In this document: piece by piece, positions 11,189 to 24,203 of the stretch | Layout of the letters: each line of letters begins with the position of its first letter | Position numbering within the stretch: the stretch's first letter is position 1 | Origin: Isoetes taiwanensis | Lineage: Eukaryota > Streptophyta > Lycopodiopsida > Isoetales > Isoetaceae | Assembly: GCA_021234155.1 (NCBI GenBank) | Contig: JAJEKV010000001.1 | Coordinates: forward strand, 122,001 to 186,000 | DNA: 64,000 nucleotides | Reading direction: 5' to 3' | Translations under genes and position numbers: made by a program | Notes under the pieces: generated by a model | Database searches by the model: none | What the model was told of the DNA's origin: nothing | Seen by the model: the letters and a program-made list of their open reading frames with translations, nothing else

Positions 11189-11820
11189 ATGGAGTTCTTG
11201 TTAGAAGCTCGACAGAGTCAAGCATTACCCATCGCCAAAGAAGTTGGTGTTAAGTTGATCACACTTACCGTAACCAAGTGGGTAGTAACTAGACCAGCTG
11301 GACCGAAGTTCATAGATTGGTGCAAATTTAATTTTCATATAGCACTTTGGTCCAGCACAGCTCAAAACTTGAGAATCATAGTTAAGGGAGCATTGATGAA
11401 ACACAAGGACAAATTCAAGTTCATATGGAATCGGGATCGGTGTACCAACACATATTTATGGAACAAGGAAAGCCAATTTTTTTGAAGCACCTCAAAAAGG
11501 TCTACTTAATTAATTTCCGTGTTTCACAAAAGAGAACGCGGCTTCTCATTGATGACAAGAGATACAAAGGGCACCTCAATGAGCCAAACACCATGATCGG
11601 TCCAAACAAATGGAGCCCCGACATAGTAGATAGCAATTTCCTCATGAATGATCTAAAGGTTTGGCTTCGTAAGGCCGATTTCAGTGGAATGTGCAAAGTT
11701 ATGTCGAGAAAGCAACAAAATGTCAATATGTTTGGATTAATCGAGAGTCAAATTTGTATTAATATGATGAAAAATATAGAACTAAAGCCTAGAAATAGTA
11801 TTATTGTGTATATGATGTAA
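11189..11820 (+). pseudogene. FCP1-like (NIF/HAD) phosphatase domain, element A copy
   Basis: One frame reads RPAGPKFIDWCKFNFHIALW, then SSTAQNLRIIV, then KFKFIWNRDRCTNTY. These match the FCP1-homology core (RPG..EFL.., H-x-GIWSS, F-x-WD-x-CT). A second frame from 11425 reads TRLLIDDKRYKGHLNEPNT and GPNKWSPD, the later LLIDDSPYK and P..W segment. A one-base change between the two frames (about 11470) breaks it. FCP1-type enzymes remove phosphate from RNA polymerase II tails, using a DxD(G) motif that I cannot find here. The same domain lies in element B on the equivalent gene, so it belongs to the transposon family and is not a chance capture. Confidence 0.7.
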
Positions 11821-11829
11821 CCTCTCTTG

Positions 11830-13930
11830 ACTTTTTAATATAAACAAAGTTTTACTTCAATTGTTCATTTCTTGGCTATTTCTATGTTCCTCAAGGTTTT
11901 CAATGATCTTCCATTTTGCCGAATGTAAACTTACACCACCAAAGACGAGGACCGCAATGTTTAAAGGGCCAGGAGCCTCTTTGTGCTTGATCGAAGGCAA
12001 TCGTAATATTGGAGAAAAGTAGGGATTGGTTCGTGACAGGATAGTCCATTTCTTCATGAGGTTAGTAATTTAATATAAACAACTCGCATTTGAAGTCTTA
12101 CGTTGTTTCTTAAATCATCTTGTTTTACCGCATCTTTGACTTTGGCGTGTATGCACCATTCGCGCATCAAGCATGACATGGAACAGAGGTTCCATTTCAT
12201 GGATCCGCCATTTACACATTACCTTGTCGAGCGAAGCTTGCTTCAAAGGACAAACCGTTGAACCCTCAACTTGTAATTTTGAATGTACCATTCTCACAAA
12301 GATGTTATCGCTAAAGACTGAATGATGTATGTCATTGTAGGTCTTGGAGGTTAGTTAAATGTCAGCGGTGTGTACCATTTTAATGTGACCTAGAAATGTA
12401 CAAGGGCTCCGAGCACTGGTCATGAGTTTTGTTGAGGATGCAAACACAAAATTCCCAAGCACCATAAAGCTGCGCCACAAGAAAATTACAAGTTTCCCAC
12501 TCACCGATTGCTGGTCGAAGGTGGTCCCCGCTATATGTGTCTTTGTAAAGAAAGTTGTGGCTGCAGTAATGCGAGACTTGGACATACTACCCCAATGCAA
12601 GGTGAGTTCAGAATTTGAAGGTATTACTCATCCAATGTGAGGCCCGATATGTTTGTTGCGTGGTGTACCAATTTCTAGTGGCGAATTTGTTGGACATGCT
12701 AATGATGATTGATGTTGTGAAGCACGCTTGCTCTAGTAATGAAGCTGAGGTTGACAGATCAATAGATCTTTACTTGTAATCACATGTTTGTATTATTGTA
12801 ACCAAAGAGGTTATTCTTGTAACCTATTCTTTCATTGACACTCTAATGTACATTGTTGTATACTATTGTATACAATAGACTTTTTTCTCGGCCGACGAAA
12901 GCAACACTGGGTGGAGTTCAAATCTCCGTAAGAAATTGATGTATTCAAAGATTCATGACAATGTGGTGATACATGTCGCGGATAGATGTGGTGATGCAAC
13001 TGGTGCATGTGGTGAATCATGTGGTGAATCATAGGTGGCATGTTGGAGCTTACGTGGCATGTTGGAGACTAGGTGGCATGTTGGAGCCTAGGTGGCATGT
13101 TTGAGCCACCTTGGCATGTTGGAGCCTAGGCATATTTGAGCCACCTTGGCATGCTTGAGCCTTTACATGACCTTTGTTACATGTTTGACTTTCATTGACC
13201 AACATGTTTGGTGAAGCGTAAGTCAACAATTGATGTCAACAATCAATTTACACTAGCTAATTATAATTAAAATTACTAAACAAGTGCCAAGCCAACATAA
13301 TATGATTGGTGTCCAAAAAAGAATGGCCATTTCAGGATAGATATTTTTAGCACGCCAGCCTAACCAAGCGTGCAACCCTCCTTGCAATTCTAGGCTATCC
13401 ACATAACAGTTCCAAGTAACAAAACGTGAGGTGGCATGTTCTGCACCTTTAGATACTGTCTTTTACGAATCAATGGCCGAGAAAATTAGAAAAATTGCTA
13501 AAAATGGCAGGGAGATGGAGAAGGTCGCGAAATAACTCCCTCCCTCCATCGAGCCGTTTATCTTTTCTATTTCTTTTTTTCTTCGAGCTTCCTTCCGGTG
13601 AAGCTCTGTCAAAGAGCTTTCGGCATGGCACTAGCACGTTCTGGAGCTCCATTTATTGTTTGGACGGCCGATTTGGAGGCGCCAGAGGTCGAACTTGGTG
13701 CTTTTGGATGTTCCTTTCTCCCATCTCTCTCTTAAGCGGGCGATACAGACACGGATCTTATCCCCAGAGACCTTCCCTCCTAACTATGGCGAGATATGCA
13801 CAATGCTGAAGCAGTCAAAACCCATCCGTTCGCTATTTCTTCGACAAATCATTTCCACATTGCATAACCAAGCAGCTTTGTTTTGTTGCCCCTTCTCCTC
13901 CTTCTTCTCCCATTCTTGCCTCTATTTTCT
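11830..13930. other. Element A interior with scattered open frames and short tandem repeats
   Basis: The frame 12422-12640 (+) reads KVVPAICVFVKKVVAAVMRD and could be part of the FCP1-like gene, but I recognise no family. 13028-13160 holds about six imperfect 20-22 bp units around GGTGGCATGTTGGAGCC. 12960-13035 has GTGGTGAATCATGTGGTGAA words related to the 8.8-9.2 kb dyads. 13500-13930 is pyrimidine-rich leader-like sequence just before the LRR-kinase start. Confidence 0.45.
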
Positions 13931-13940
13931 TTCTAGGGAT

Positions 13941-14493
13941 ATGGAAATGGCCACAAAAAGCATGATCTTAATACCAGCTGTTCTCGGGCTTCTGATGTCC
14001 TCATGTCTTGCGGATCTTGCACAAGAAAAAGAAGCATTGTTGGCTCTGAAACAGGGATTAAATGACAAAGTTGGCAATCTTGCAACATGAAAAAACTCAG
14101 ACCCTTCTCCATGCAAATGGGTCGGAGTGATCTGCACCAATGGAGCAGTAACAAGCCTTTATTTGCATTCTAAGAATTCGAGTTTTTTTCTTCTCTCAAG
14201 TTCCTCAATCTCAGTGACAACAATCTGTCAGGCCCTCTTTTTGCAGTCATAGTCAATATTACAAAGCTTCAAGTACTAGATATTGGAGCCAATCTATTTT
14301 CGTTCTTATTTCCAGCAGGTTTTTGTAAGCTTCAAGAGCTACAATATTTCAGCTCATATGACAATAACTTTGGTCCTCTGCCAGAGGAGCTAGGTGAACT
14401 GCCCTATTTAGAAGTTCTTGATCTTGCAGGAAGTTATTTCAACGGAAGTATTCCGTTACAATACGTGTATTTTAAAGGAAGAAGGATGTAGCT
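13941..14493 (+). pseudogene. LRR receptor-like kinase, N-terminal fragment (PXY/TDR-like)
   Basis: The frame opens with a signal-peptide-like start (MATKSMILIPAVLGLLMSS) and then QEKEALLALKQGLNDKVGNL, the LRRNT region. A TGA replaces the usual Trp, after which SDPSPCKWVGVICTNGAVTS follows in frame. After a shift near 14180 it continues with leucine-rich repeats: FLNLSDNNLSGPL, LQVLDIGANLFSF, YDNNFGPLPEELGELPYL and LDLAGSYFNGSIP. The last resembles PXY/TDR and related receptors. Transmembrane and kinase parts are absent. The stop and frameshift make it a pseudogene piece, followed at once by TatD exons. Confidence 0.85.
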
Positions 14494-14631
14494 TTGAAAG
14501 GTAAGCCTTCAGACCTCAGACCATCTTATCTTTAAAATGTCAAATAAGGACTTATCAGTGCTGGAAGCTTGTTTTGTATGTATAACTCTAATGTTACTAC
14601 TTTTATCTGGATCCTTCATTGTCTAGTACAG

Positions 14632-16130
14632 GTACTTCGAGAAACACTTTTACTTGGCTAAGGTGACAGGTTTACCTATGTTTCTTCATATGCGTGCTAC
14701 AGCAGATGACTTTTGTGACATTGTGCAACGTAATAAACAAAGGTTGGTAACGTTTTTTTATGTGAATTTTGAAGCTTGAAGGATATTGTGCTCTATAGAT
14801 GAAGATTTGTTAAGGTTGCTCTAAGCATAACTTATTCCAGTTACACAAACCCCAATAAGATGGGAAATGGTGTTTTCAATTCACAGCACCCCTCAGGAAA
14901 CTATGCTTAACTTTAGCTTTAATTACAATGGTCTCCACGTTTGGGAATGAACATCAGCTAACCAGCTCTTTTTCGTTATTTTCTTCAAAACAAAAAATAA
15001 CATGGTTTGTTTTTCCAAATGTTGACTTTCAGTTCATACCATACCTTATGGTCATGACTTTTTGTAGCTGTTATCTCAGGGCAGATTTGTTTGTGGGGTA
15101 GCACATTCCTTTATAGGAAACATTGAAGATAGGGACAAACTGCTTCAAATTGAAAATCTGTATATAGGTATGCCTTTTTTTCCCTTTTCTTGCTGTAACA
15201 AAAGCATTGGATTTTGATTGGTTGCTTCATCATCGTCCTTTTGCATAATTAACTTGTGATTCCTAGATTTTGAAGCATCCTTTTCTACCTCTGGTCTTAT
15301 ATTAGTCTTTGATTTTTTTCTTTACTATGAAATACCAAAGTTAAACATGTTAAGGAAAAACAAAAAGAAAATGTTACAAATGATGATGTGGTATGTCCAA
15401 GCTATTGAGATCTTGACATGGGAATGCATGATATTAATTTGTATAAAATATATGCATATAGACGTTCTCAACCTGACTAGCACATGTCTCATTTTGAATC
15501 AACGCAGAGTAAGGGAATATTAAAAAAATTCACCAATCATTAAGATGGCCACATTCCTTTTAATTTCTCCAAGTGATGAGCTTTGAAGGGTATTTTAATT
15601 CCACCTCTTTGCCATATTAAGCTAAAGTTATCATTGCTCATACGAGTGGTTAAATGGCTGCTCCTTGAAAACAAAAAGAAAACCTTGAGGTGATGAGTGG
15701 CATATCAAGAGAAAGTTTGATGCTTGAGACCGATTCACCTTATTGTGGGATTAAGCCTACACATGCAAAGGCAGTAAAGATAACTCCTCCTCGCTTTTTC
15801 CTTCCAAGAAAAAGGAAAAACATGATGAGATGTTCCTTGTGAAAGACCGCAATGAGCCTTGTTGCATAAGGTACTACAGCTATGCTCTTTTTGCATTATA
15901 TTTGCTCAATCTATGAGATTTCCTTGTGCTGTGTCTTAGGCAAGTTGCAGAAGTAGTGGCAGGATTTAAGAAAATAGATGACATTGGTGGATTCAACAAA
16001 GCCATTTACGAAACTACTTGCAAGGGAAGGTTGACGTCCAACATTTGATTTCTACAATGATGTAATTATTATTGCACTCTTGCATCTTTCCAGGGTATTT
16101 TTTGCAAAATGTTCTTGAAAACCACGCTTT
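14632..16130 (+). pseudogene. TatD-like metal-dependent DNase, exon pieces
   Basis: Exon 14632-14742 reads YFEKHFYLAKVTGLPMFLHM, then RATADDFCDIV, unbroken. Exon 15067-15168 reads CGVAHSFIGNIEDRDKLL and ends LYIG at GTATGC. About 15708-15870 reads LMLETDSPYCGIKPTHA, which holds the family's conserved E-T-D metal/catalytic segment; after a one-base shift it continues KKKEKHDEMFLVKDRNEPCC to a GT. Exon 15940-16028 reads QVAEVVAGFKKIDDIG and YETTCK, followed near 16095 by VFFAKC. The order matches eukaryotic TATDN1-type proteins. The N-terminal HxH strand is missing and one frameshift is present. It looks like a captured intron-containing gene inside element A. Confidence 0.85.
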
Positions 16131-16149
16131 CAAGAAGTGGGCTCACGAT

Positions 16150-18183
16150 GCACTGTGATTTGTCTCCGCATGAGAAAGGATGGGAAAATGTTGGCATTTT
16201 GTTTTCTCAAGGTCTCATTGGTTAAGTTCAAAGAAAATTTTAACTCCACAATTTAACATAACAAAAAGGTTATAAGGAACGTCCACAAGGTAATTCAAAT
16301 TTCATTGATTTTTTCCTTTGATGTTTACTGTTAATTTTGTTCTAGTTAAAATTGTGTTAACAATGAAATCATAGTGCCAAAGTAGTTATGAATTCACCGG
16401 TATTCAGATAACTTTAGATAAGGAAGAGAGCATTGGACAATCCTCTTAACATTCAAATATGCATTTTTTAACCTTATTACCATCATTGAAAAGTTTGAAA
16501 AGTTCAATGTTGTACAAGAAATTCATTGCAACATCCTTACATAAACATTTTTTTTGGTTTCAAACATGTGGGGTTATATCCACTATTAGCATTTAATGTT
16601 TGATAATGCAATGCATGTGGAACACTGCGAAGCAAATTGTGAAGCATTGTCGAGATTCTTGAAGATCAAGGCAATTCATGATATAGCAAAGTCAGCACCC
16701 ATGGTTGTACTTGTGAGCAGAGGAAAAAGAGAAATGTAATATCTTAGTGCAAATCTAAAAAATGCCCTTATATTTTAGGCTATTTGTCAGAATGCCTTCA
16801 AATTGCCCTTATTATTGCGGGCTACATTTAAAAGTGATATACAGCCGAGCTTCGTTATCTGATAAAGGCAACGACGACGGCAACTTAGGTTGATCCTCAC
16901 CAATCCTTCCTTTGGTAGCCCAAGCTTGCGAGGGATATTTGCCACATCAAACAACTAGTATTGGGTGCCGAACAAATGTTCATCTCTATTCAACATCACG
17001 TAAGCTCTCAAAAATCTTCTTGAAACCCTTAGAAACAAAACTGTAAGCACAAGTTTGGAGCAAGCAATCGGAGCAATTTCGTTCTCAGCACCCCAATTTT
17101 TTTGAACCCACAAGCGCAAAATCTGTGGATGGGATATTGCAACTTGGCTTCATAAACAAGGTCTTTAAACCAAGGGCTTTTCAACGAGTCAGATCAGATG
17201 AGTGTCTTTAAACCACGTAGTGTCTTTAAACCAAGTGGCTTTTCAAGTTCTTTAGTGGAGTGAGATGACATGAGCATCGGAGGAATTGGTTATGCCAAAA
17301 CGAGGGCCTTAATTAGGGGCAATTTTGCAATTTTTTGGAACACGCACCGCATGGTGAGACTTGCACTCAACTACGTCATTCAGTAGATCCAACATTTCTT
17401 TCTATCACATTAAGCACAACAAATACAATTCAATTTATACTACTTTGCCCTAATTTCATATGCCTTTATTTTCTATAGCCTCTGGCGTGCCTTTTTGCTA
17501 GTTTTTTTTTTTTTTTAGAAAATAAAATTATGGTCATTACGAGGTAATTATTCGTATCCTACTAAATCATTACGATTAAGATACTAATGGTATGAAATCC
17601 TAAAATCAGAGCCCTCACGAAATTAATTTCACGCCCGACCTTTATAGGCTATGGTCGCTGGAGGAAGAAATATCGTCAATTCTCCCAAACACGAATGCTT
17701 AGAAAGGCCGCTCTCCTTCCCGCTCTACTTCCCTTCCCTGGCCCGCCCAAGCGCCGCCTTGCTTTTACCTTGCCTTTGGCGTAGGTCCTAGCCGCTTATG
17801 ACATAGGATCATGGGCCGATTCCTTTGCGGATGATGTCGAACGCCACACGATTCTGTCCCCAATTCGGAGGAGAGCTCCTCTTCCGAAAAGCTCAATAAT
17901 CTCTTTGAGCTTTTAAGATTCCTCCACTTTTTCATTCATCCGATGCGCATTCTTCAGAGGAGGAGGTTGATTCAAGACAACATCCGGAGCTAAGAAGAAG
18001 AGACCAGCGAAGGAGAAGACCCGGAAGAAGAAGACCCCGAAGAAGAAGAAATGTTTGCAGAATTTCACAATTGGCTGGAGAGTAAGTACTAAGTAGCATG
18101 CAATTCAATTTTTTGCAATCTTTTATGTGCTTTTAACTTTCTTTACTTTTCTTACAGATGAAGCTTGAAGTCCCTGAATCGAG

Positions 18184-18214
<31 letters not shown>

Positions 18215-18550
18215 GTTATGATCAAGTTCAACCACAGGCCTTTTGTGCCTTTGTTATTTTGAAAAAAAACAGATACCACGTGTGCCTTAGTGCCTTTCTT
18301 TGATCTCACCCATATGTCCGGACAGCCTTAGTGCCTTAAACTTGAAAAACACAGCCTTAGTGCCTTGTAATATATGATGGCCTTGGTGCCTTTTTTTTGT
18401 ATATACTGTGCCTTGTGCCTTCCTCAAGTTTTCAGGTTGTAATTTCTGAAGTATTCTCTTTCTCGCTTTTAATCAATTGGTTTTGTAATACCTTTTATTA
18501 TGCCTTCGGTTTTAATCCAGCCTGGTGCATGTTTAATTCAGTTTAATTCA
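16150..18550. other. Element A cargo, mostly non-coding
   Basis: No recognisable domain. 17960-18080 has an acidic/basic low-complexity frame (GEDPEEEDPEEEEMFAEF) ending at a GTAAGT donor-like site, so it could be an exon edge. 18186-18214 is a run of 29 T. 18280-18425 has about six loose repeats of CCTTAGTGCCTT. Confidence 0.45.
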
Positions 18551-18871
18551 GTTATACCTTGGAATTCATTCAACATTCAAGTACAAATTTCTGTAACTGA
18601 AGCATAAAAAATGAGAATGCAAAACAGAAACTTCTAGGTGGCATGCATGAAAACGTCCCTTTCCTCTTCTGCCTCATTCCCAAAATCGTATGCATGCCTA
18701 CGATTTGCATCCCTTTTATTCCCAAAATTCTGCCCTGCAGCTTCATTCCGTCCATTCCGTCCCCATCGTCTATTCCGCCATCTCCTTCACTCCTTCCCCA
18801 TTCCGTCCATCTCCTTCACTTCCGCCATGGCCAAGTTCAAGACTACACTCAAGTAGAACACTATCCCGCCA

Positions 18872-19078
18872 TTGTGCCTCGCTACGGCGGGTCTCGTTAC
18901 GGTGGTGGTTAAGTTCACTCCACCAGAGGTGGAGAAGCTCATCATGGATGCACAGGCTGTCGCTTCGATGCGGGTGCTCGAGTGGGTGCATGCAGGTTAT
19001 GATGACGAGGAGCGACTCCTCGAAATGAAGATGTATGCCTGCGAGGACGACCTCCATATAGAGCTCAAGATGGCCTGA
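18872..19078 (+). CDS. Unidentified 68-codon open frame
   Basis: The frame reads KFTPPEVEKLIMDAQAVASM and then DEERLLEMKMYACEDDLHIE before a stop. It is more GC-rich than its surroundings and acidic, which looks coding. I do not recognise the family. It lies in the extra middle of element A. Confidence 0.3.
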   Translation: MCLATAGLVTVVVKFTPPEVEKLIMDAQAVASMRVLEWVHAGYDDEERLLEMKMYACEDDLHIELKMA

Positions 19079-20286
19079 TTAGTTTAGATTTGTATTGTAA
19101 TCCCTGGTTTCATTTTTTTTGGCAATAGTTCTTGTGACTATTCTTTGTAAAGGCTTTTCATTAATGACGTAACTTGTTTTGCAATAGTCCTTGTTTTGCA
19201 ATAGAACTTGTTTTTTTTTAACTGTTCTCGAAGTTTCCATCGTTCTTTCGCTAGTCGAACGCTCGCTTAGTGAACTTTTGTCATTAATTATAAAATGCAA
19301 ACAAGGAATTTGAAGGTGCGTAATCTATGATCCGCATTACACTAACAAAATATGGTAACCAACCGGCAAATAGGAAAGTATGAGATGGGTGGCTCGGGTT
19401 CAAAAGAAATAGAGTTCAAAAGAAACCGAAAAGAAAAACACAGAATTCAAGCAAAAGTTAGTGGCCTTGCAAGAATCTTTTGCACAAAGTAGTATTTAAT
19501 GAATTTTGGCCTCTTATCAATTCAGTGGACCTAATTTGGGATCCATATATTGCCGCCACCAAAATCACCAAGATAATCGTCGGGAATCTAAGAGCCATTC
19601 CATTTTCCGACCGGGTCAAAAATGGTCAATGCCCCGGGCCGATTATGGTGAAAGCCGTGGTGAAAAATGTGGTAAAAATTGTGGTGAAGCTGTGGTGATG
19701 CAAGCATTGTTTTTACATTTCAAAGGGAGAAAAATACATATGGAAATCTACCATACCCGAGAATTGTTCATACTTTTATGAAATGAAGTATGCAGAAAAA
19801 ATCGTGGAAAAACTATAACCCCGAGCTTCTAGTATTATCAAAATACATTAGAGATATAATAATAGCTGTTTTGAAGAGGTTAATGATGACATACAGTTAC
19901 TGGGCCTCAATCAGATCCTGCATTGTGAGATCCGTAACTCTTCTTCCAAGTATGTCCAAGATTTCATCAAGTTTTTCTCATGAATAGTTGGTGTAATCCA
20001 AAGAACACTAAAACATGAGCTTCTCGCTCGCCTCCCACTTATGATACTGATTCATAAAGTATTGTCTCAAAGTTGTTGTGTCTCCATGCATCCGGGCCTG
20101 TTGGGCACTTTTTTAATGGTCTGAAGCATGGATCATTTCCTCGCTTTTAGTTGGATGAACATATCCTCTTCCTCAAGCATGGAGAGAGCCGCGAACTCAT
20201 CCTCGTAATCATACGCCACCCCCAAAACCCCTCGTCGGCTACACCGCTCGGCTAAGTCTCCCCGACCGTGACTGCGGTAAACAACA

Positions 20287-20574
20287 TCATCCGTGTAAAA
20301 CAACATCTACTACAAAGAAAGGCAACCGCTTATCATCGCCTTTGACTTCTAATTCTTTAAGCCCATCAGGAATTAACCTATGTTTTAAGCCTAGAATACC
20401 TCGGAATTCATGGGTCCTCCGCTCCTCTAATATCCGCCTCTGTTCCTGGTTTATTTGCTCCAGTATAGGTCCTACCAGATGCGACTGCATTTGAACTGGC
20501 GAAATTGTTTGTGCTCGTGTTCTCCTTCTGTTTTCTTCCGCCATAGCTGGATTGGGATAAGCCAATGTCTGCAT
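20287..20574 (-). CDS. Unidentified small charged open frame
   Basis: The frame reads MAEENRRRTRAQTISPVQMQ and then EQINQEQRRILEERRTHEF, a polar, probably helical stretch, and ends in hydrophobic FFVVDVVLHG. It overlaps another minus-strand frame (20408-20773) in a different phase, consistent with decay. No family recognised. Confidence 0.25.
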   Translation of the reverse strand: MQTLAYPNPAMAEENRRRTRAQTISPVQMQSHLVGPILEQINQEQRRILEERRTHEFRGILGLKHRLIPDGLKELEVKGDDKRLPFFVVDVVLHG

Positions 20575-21776
20575 GCAAAACTAGATTTAGGGTTTCCCCC
20601 CAATGCTTCCTGCACAGCCAGCTTTTGAATGATTGACCTTGCATTTGATGTGACAGATTTCCAATGATTCTCTGTCCCATTCTGTTCATCCTTAATGTAA
20701 TTTTTCTGTGTGTCACTTTCACCCTGTCAATTAAACAGTGAGAGATTGAAGAGTGAAGATTTATATTAAACATATAAAATGATTACATAAGGTTACATTT
20801 CAGATTACAAGCCGATTTAAACATTTTAGATTACATGAGCAACAAAATTTTTATATACACTTGCTTTCATTCCTATAAAGGTCTATCAAAAAGAGATCCG
20901 GGTCCAGCTCCTCCTCGCCATCTTCTATGACCACTGATCGCTGGCCACTGTGTCAACTTCAAAATGTACTTCTATTTCATCCCATTCGAGGGAAAGCAAA
21001 AAACCATAATGGTGCAAAGTTACCAAACGTAATAGCAAATTTCTCCATGTTCATCCCAAGTAAGCCCTTGTGATGATAGAACATATCCCCTAGAAGTGAA
21101 GGAATTGTTCCTCAGTAAACAACCTATCATAACAAAAGCGTAACCTATCTAGCGTGAAAGGCTTGGTAGCCATTAAGCGAGAAAAAGGCTTCAACCTTTG
21201 CGATCCCGGTCAATAGTAGGAGGAATAGGCCAAAGATGCTGGTGTATAAAAATTTCAATTGGAAGCAGAGAAAAGTTGAGAGATCCGGGAGGTTTGGTGT
21301 ACAATTCATCCTCCCCTGGTGAGAGCTTTCAACATTTCGCGGGTCATATTCTCATCCCAAGTGAATAGAGAAATTTCGTTGTTCGAGAATGTCCATCCAT
21401 TCTGCATGGGTGAAAATCGGGACAACACGCCTAGGTATCATGGGCTCTTCTTCTCTGGTGACATTGTCCCATTCCGGCACTCCATCATTTTGCAGGATCC
21501 AAGAGGTGAAGTTGGCCATGTCTGCTGAAGTAGTTTTGTAAGTCGAAGTCAGAACTCAGAACTCCTCCGGGAGCAAGAAGAATGGCACCTCGGGCCTTTT
21601 GGGTTGCCCGAGGTCATTAATTTTTGCCATCCCATAATGATTTTCGGGTACGGCTGTCAGCCAAAGGATGATGAGAGGAATTGATGGGACCGAGAGAATT
21701 TAAGGAAAAGGAAAGCATTTCAGTGGAAAAGCTGTTCAGAAGGATCTCTGTCTCGGTGGAAGAGACAAAAAGTGAA

Positions 21777-21825
21777 ACACGGTGAAACATGTGGTGAAAC
21801 ATGTGGTGACACATGTGGTGAAATT
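21777..21825. repeat. Short run of CATGTGGTGAAA units
   Basis: CACGGTGAAA, CATGTGGTGAAA, CATGTGGTGACA and CATGTGGTGAAA follow at 12-13 bp steps. They are the same word as the dyads at 8777-9240. Confidence 0.6.
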
Positions 21826-23518
21826 TATGGCTTAATTTTTCCAAAAAAAAAAACTTTTACATGGGCCAGCCTAAATTCAAATTCTCTTTCGCTCCTTCAC
21901 AATTTCATGCTCCTTCCTCGCCGCTCAAAGGGACGCCTCTCTCACGCTTAATGCATTCCATCTCGATCCCAAGATCCTCTCACAAAAGATATGAACCACT
22001 TCACCTACTTTGTCCAAACTTGGGATACACTCTCTCTCGATCAAAGAGGATCTCAAACTCGCCAAGATTGATGCTAATGGTGTACCAGTTCTTATTTCCG
22101 AGACCACTGGGCGAAAGCATCTCTGGACGAGCAATTTGCTCCGTGATTTTGAATACCAACAATCCGTAGTCCCCACAAACATACAAACTATTCAGAGATC
22201 ACATGAGGAACCCTTAGCAGAGGACATTGGAACTTCAAAGGAACCGCAGAATATAGATTGTTCCTGTATGTAGATTGGTACATGATATTCAATACACTCA
22301 TGACATGTGGATGTGCATAGTTAGGGGCATCACAGGATATAGACATAATTGATATCCCCGATGATGAACTAGAATGGGCTATAGAATTCGCAGAGGCACA
22401 TATCTTATGCATCAAATATGGTGGTTCATGGAAAGCAACAGCAGAAGAATGATGATCGCCAGCTTGAGTACTACAGGGAATGCTATTATCATCACAGTGC
22501 CCGCGCAGATGCATATGGCACTTTGATAATTTTGATGTCCACTACCAATGCATATGCCGACATCGAGCTAAACCGGGAAATGGCAACACTCTTATACTTG
22601 ACCCTAATTTCCGAGCTCAACATGAATTCCTAAACACCTACCATTTCCACACAAATCACCCCACTCTCCACATCATTGACTTGCACCTCCCTTTTTGACA
22701 AGAAACAGATCTCGCATATAACTTCTCGTGATCTTATTAACATCTACATCTTTTTCAAGTAGAATTGATCCGCTTCACTGCTGCTAAAAAGATAACACAT
22801 ATCACAACTACCATCGTTATTATAAAACATTGCTATGTGCTTTCAACAAAGACCTACTTCATTTGTATTTATTTGCATGCTTTATCATGAGTAGCCTACC
22901 TATAAAGGCTCACTCACTATATTGTACCTTTTTCTATAATTAATGAAAAACCCCATTCACAAAAAAAAAAAAAAAAAAAAACAATTGAGCATAGAATTGA
23001 GTTTTATATTATTCCCAAACAAGGCAAGACACAACTATATATATTCAAAATTTTCAATCATTTCCTAACCCGTAATAATGTGTTCAACTATTCTTCATCG
23101 ACATGCTATCTTCATCGATAAAACCTCGCAAGTTTTCTAGAATCTTTTCCTCATCCGCCTGGTCTAGCTCAGAAACAGAAAGCACCTTTCTTTGATCCGC
23201 TAAGATGGGAACCTCGAATAGCACAAATTTGAGTAGAGAATACAAGTGACTTTGGCTCGCTTGTCAACAACTCATACATCACCTTTGACCGAGGCTTCTT
23301 TCTATACTAAATGCCTCCACAACGGTTTCACCTCTCATAAACAAGTTTCCGCTCGGCTTGAAGTCATTTTCAACTTCAAATTTTGGCTTGGTGCATAGCA
23401 ACATCCAAAATACGTAATCCTCCTCATTCCCTTTAGGTGCAAAGAACCGCAGCCGCCTCCTTCTTCTAAGTGCTTCGCAAGTACATTTGCCAAGGTTGAG
23501 TATAGTGGTCCGTAGACT

Positions 23519-24203
23519 TTATGGTCTCTTCCACATCCGCATGAACATTGGAGGATGGTTCAACGACATCACAAGTTTCCATTCATCTACATACAATTTG
23601 TTCTCACACATGTCCCATTTTCCATCCAAACAATTGTCGCAAAAACATGATAGCTTTCTCGGGTATGTAGTCGTGTTGGATTTCCTCTTTGAATCCATGG
23701 ACTCAATGAATTTGCCTCGGTTTTCGAATTGTCTCGCACTCCCAAGCCTTTTTCCCTGTTGATATCCTCGTGTTTTATTTCCGTGGCATCTCCGAACTTT
23801 TCTTCCATATTCACCCACGCAGATGTACCACATTGAAATTGTTTCTCCAATTTTCACCACATCATGGGCATTATCTAGTTTAATGTCGTGGATGTTTAAG
23901 CCAGAGACCCTCAGATTCATCTTTTTCATTCCTCACGCCTTCCCATCATGTTCACTTTTTCCATGGTTTGATCCAAAGAAGTTCCACATCATGTTGACCT
24001 CTCAGACACAACCGCATTTCCAATAAAATAAAATGACCCGCCGCTTTGAATTGTGATGCAAAGACTATCCTAAAAATACATAGTGTTGTTTGGAGACATT
24101 GCCTTTCTCGCTTTAAGTACTCAAAATGTTTCATAAAACAATGTTGAACAAAAAGTGTGTCATGTTCCCTATCATCCGACACATAGTAGTGTGTTTTCCT
24201 CAA
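23519..24203 (-). pseudogene. Transposase candidate, element A copy (C-terminal half)
   Basis: The minus strand reads HYYVSDDREHDTLFVQHCFM and KHFEYLKRERQ, then FASQFKAAGHF where element B has SDGCASQFK. After a shift it reads WNFFGSNHGKSEHDGKA, then KHEDINREKGLGVRDN and, after another shift, KLSCFCDNCLDGKWDMCENK and VDEWKLVMS. Element B has the same modules in the same order, so this is one protein family of this transposon. The SDG is lost here (IVF in its place) and several frameshifts are present. The catalytic role is inferred from position and conservation only. I know these modules from uncharacterised eukaryotic transposon-like proteins. Confidence 0.65.

Noticed and set aside
22001-22514. 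Overlapping frames of 60-108 codons in the element A cargo
   Set aside because: No frame is clearly favoured and none shows a domain.
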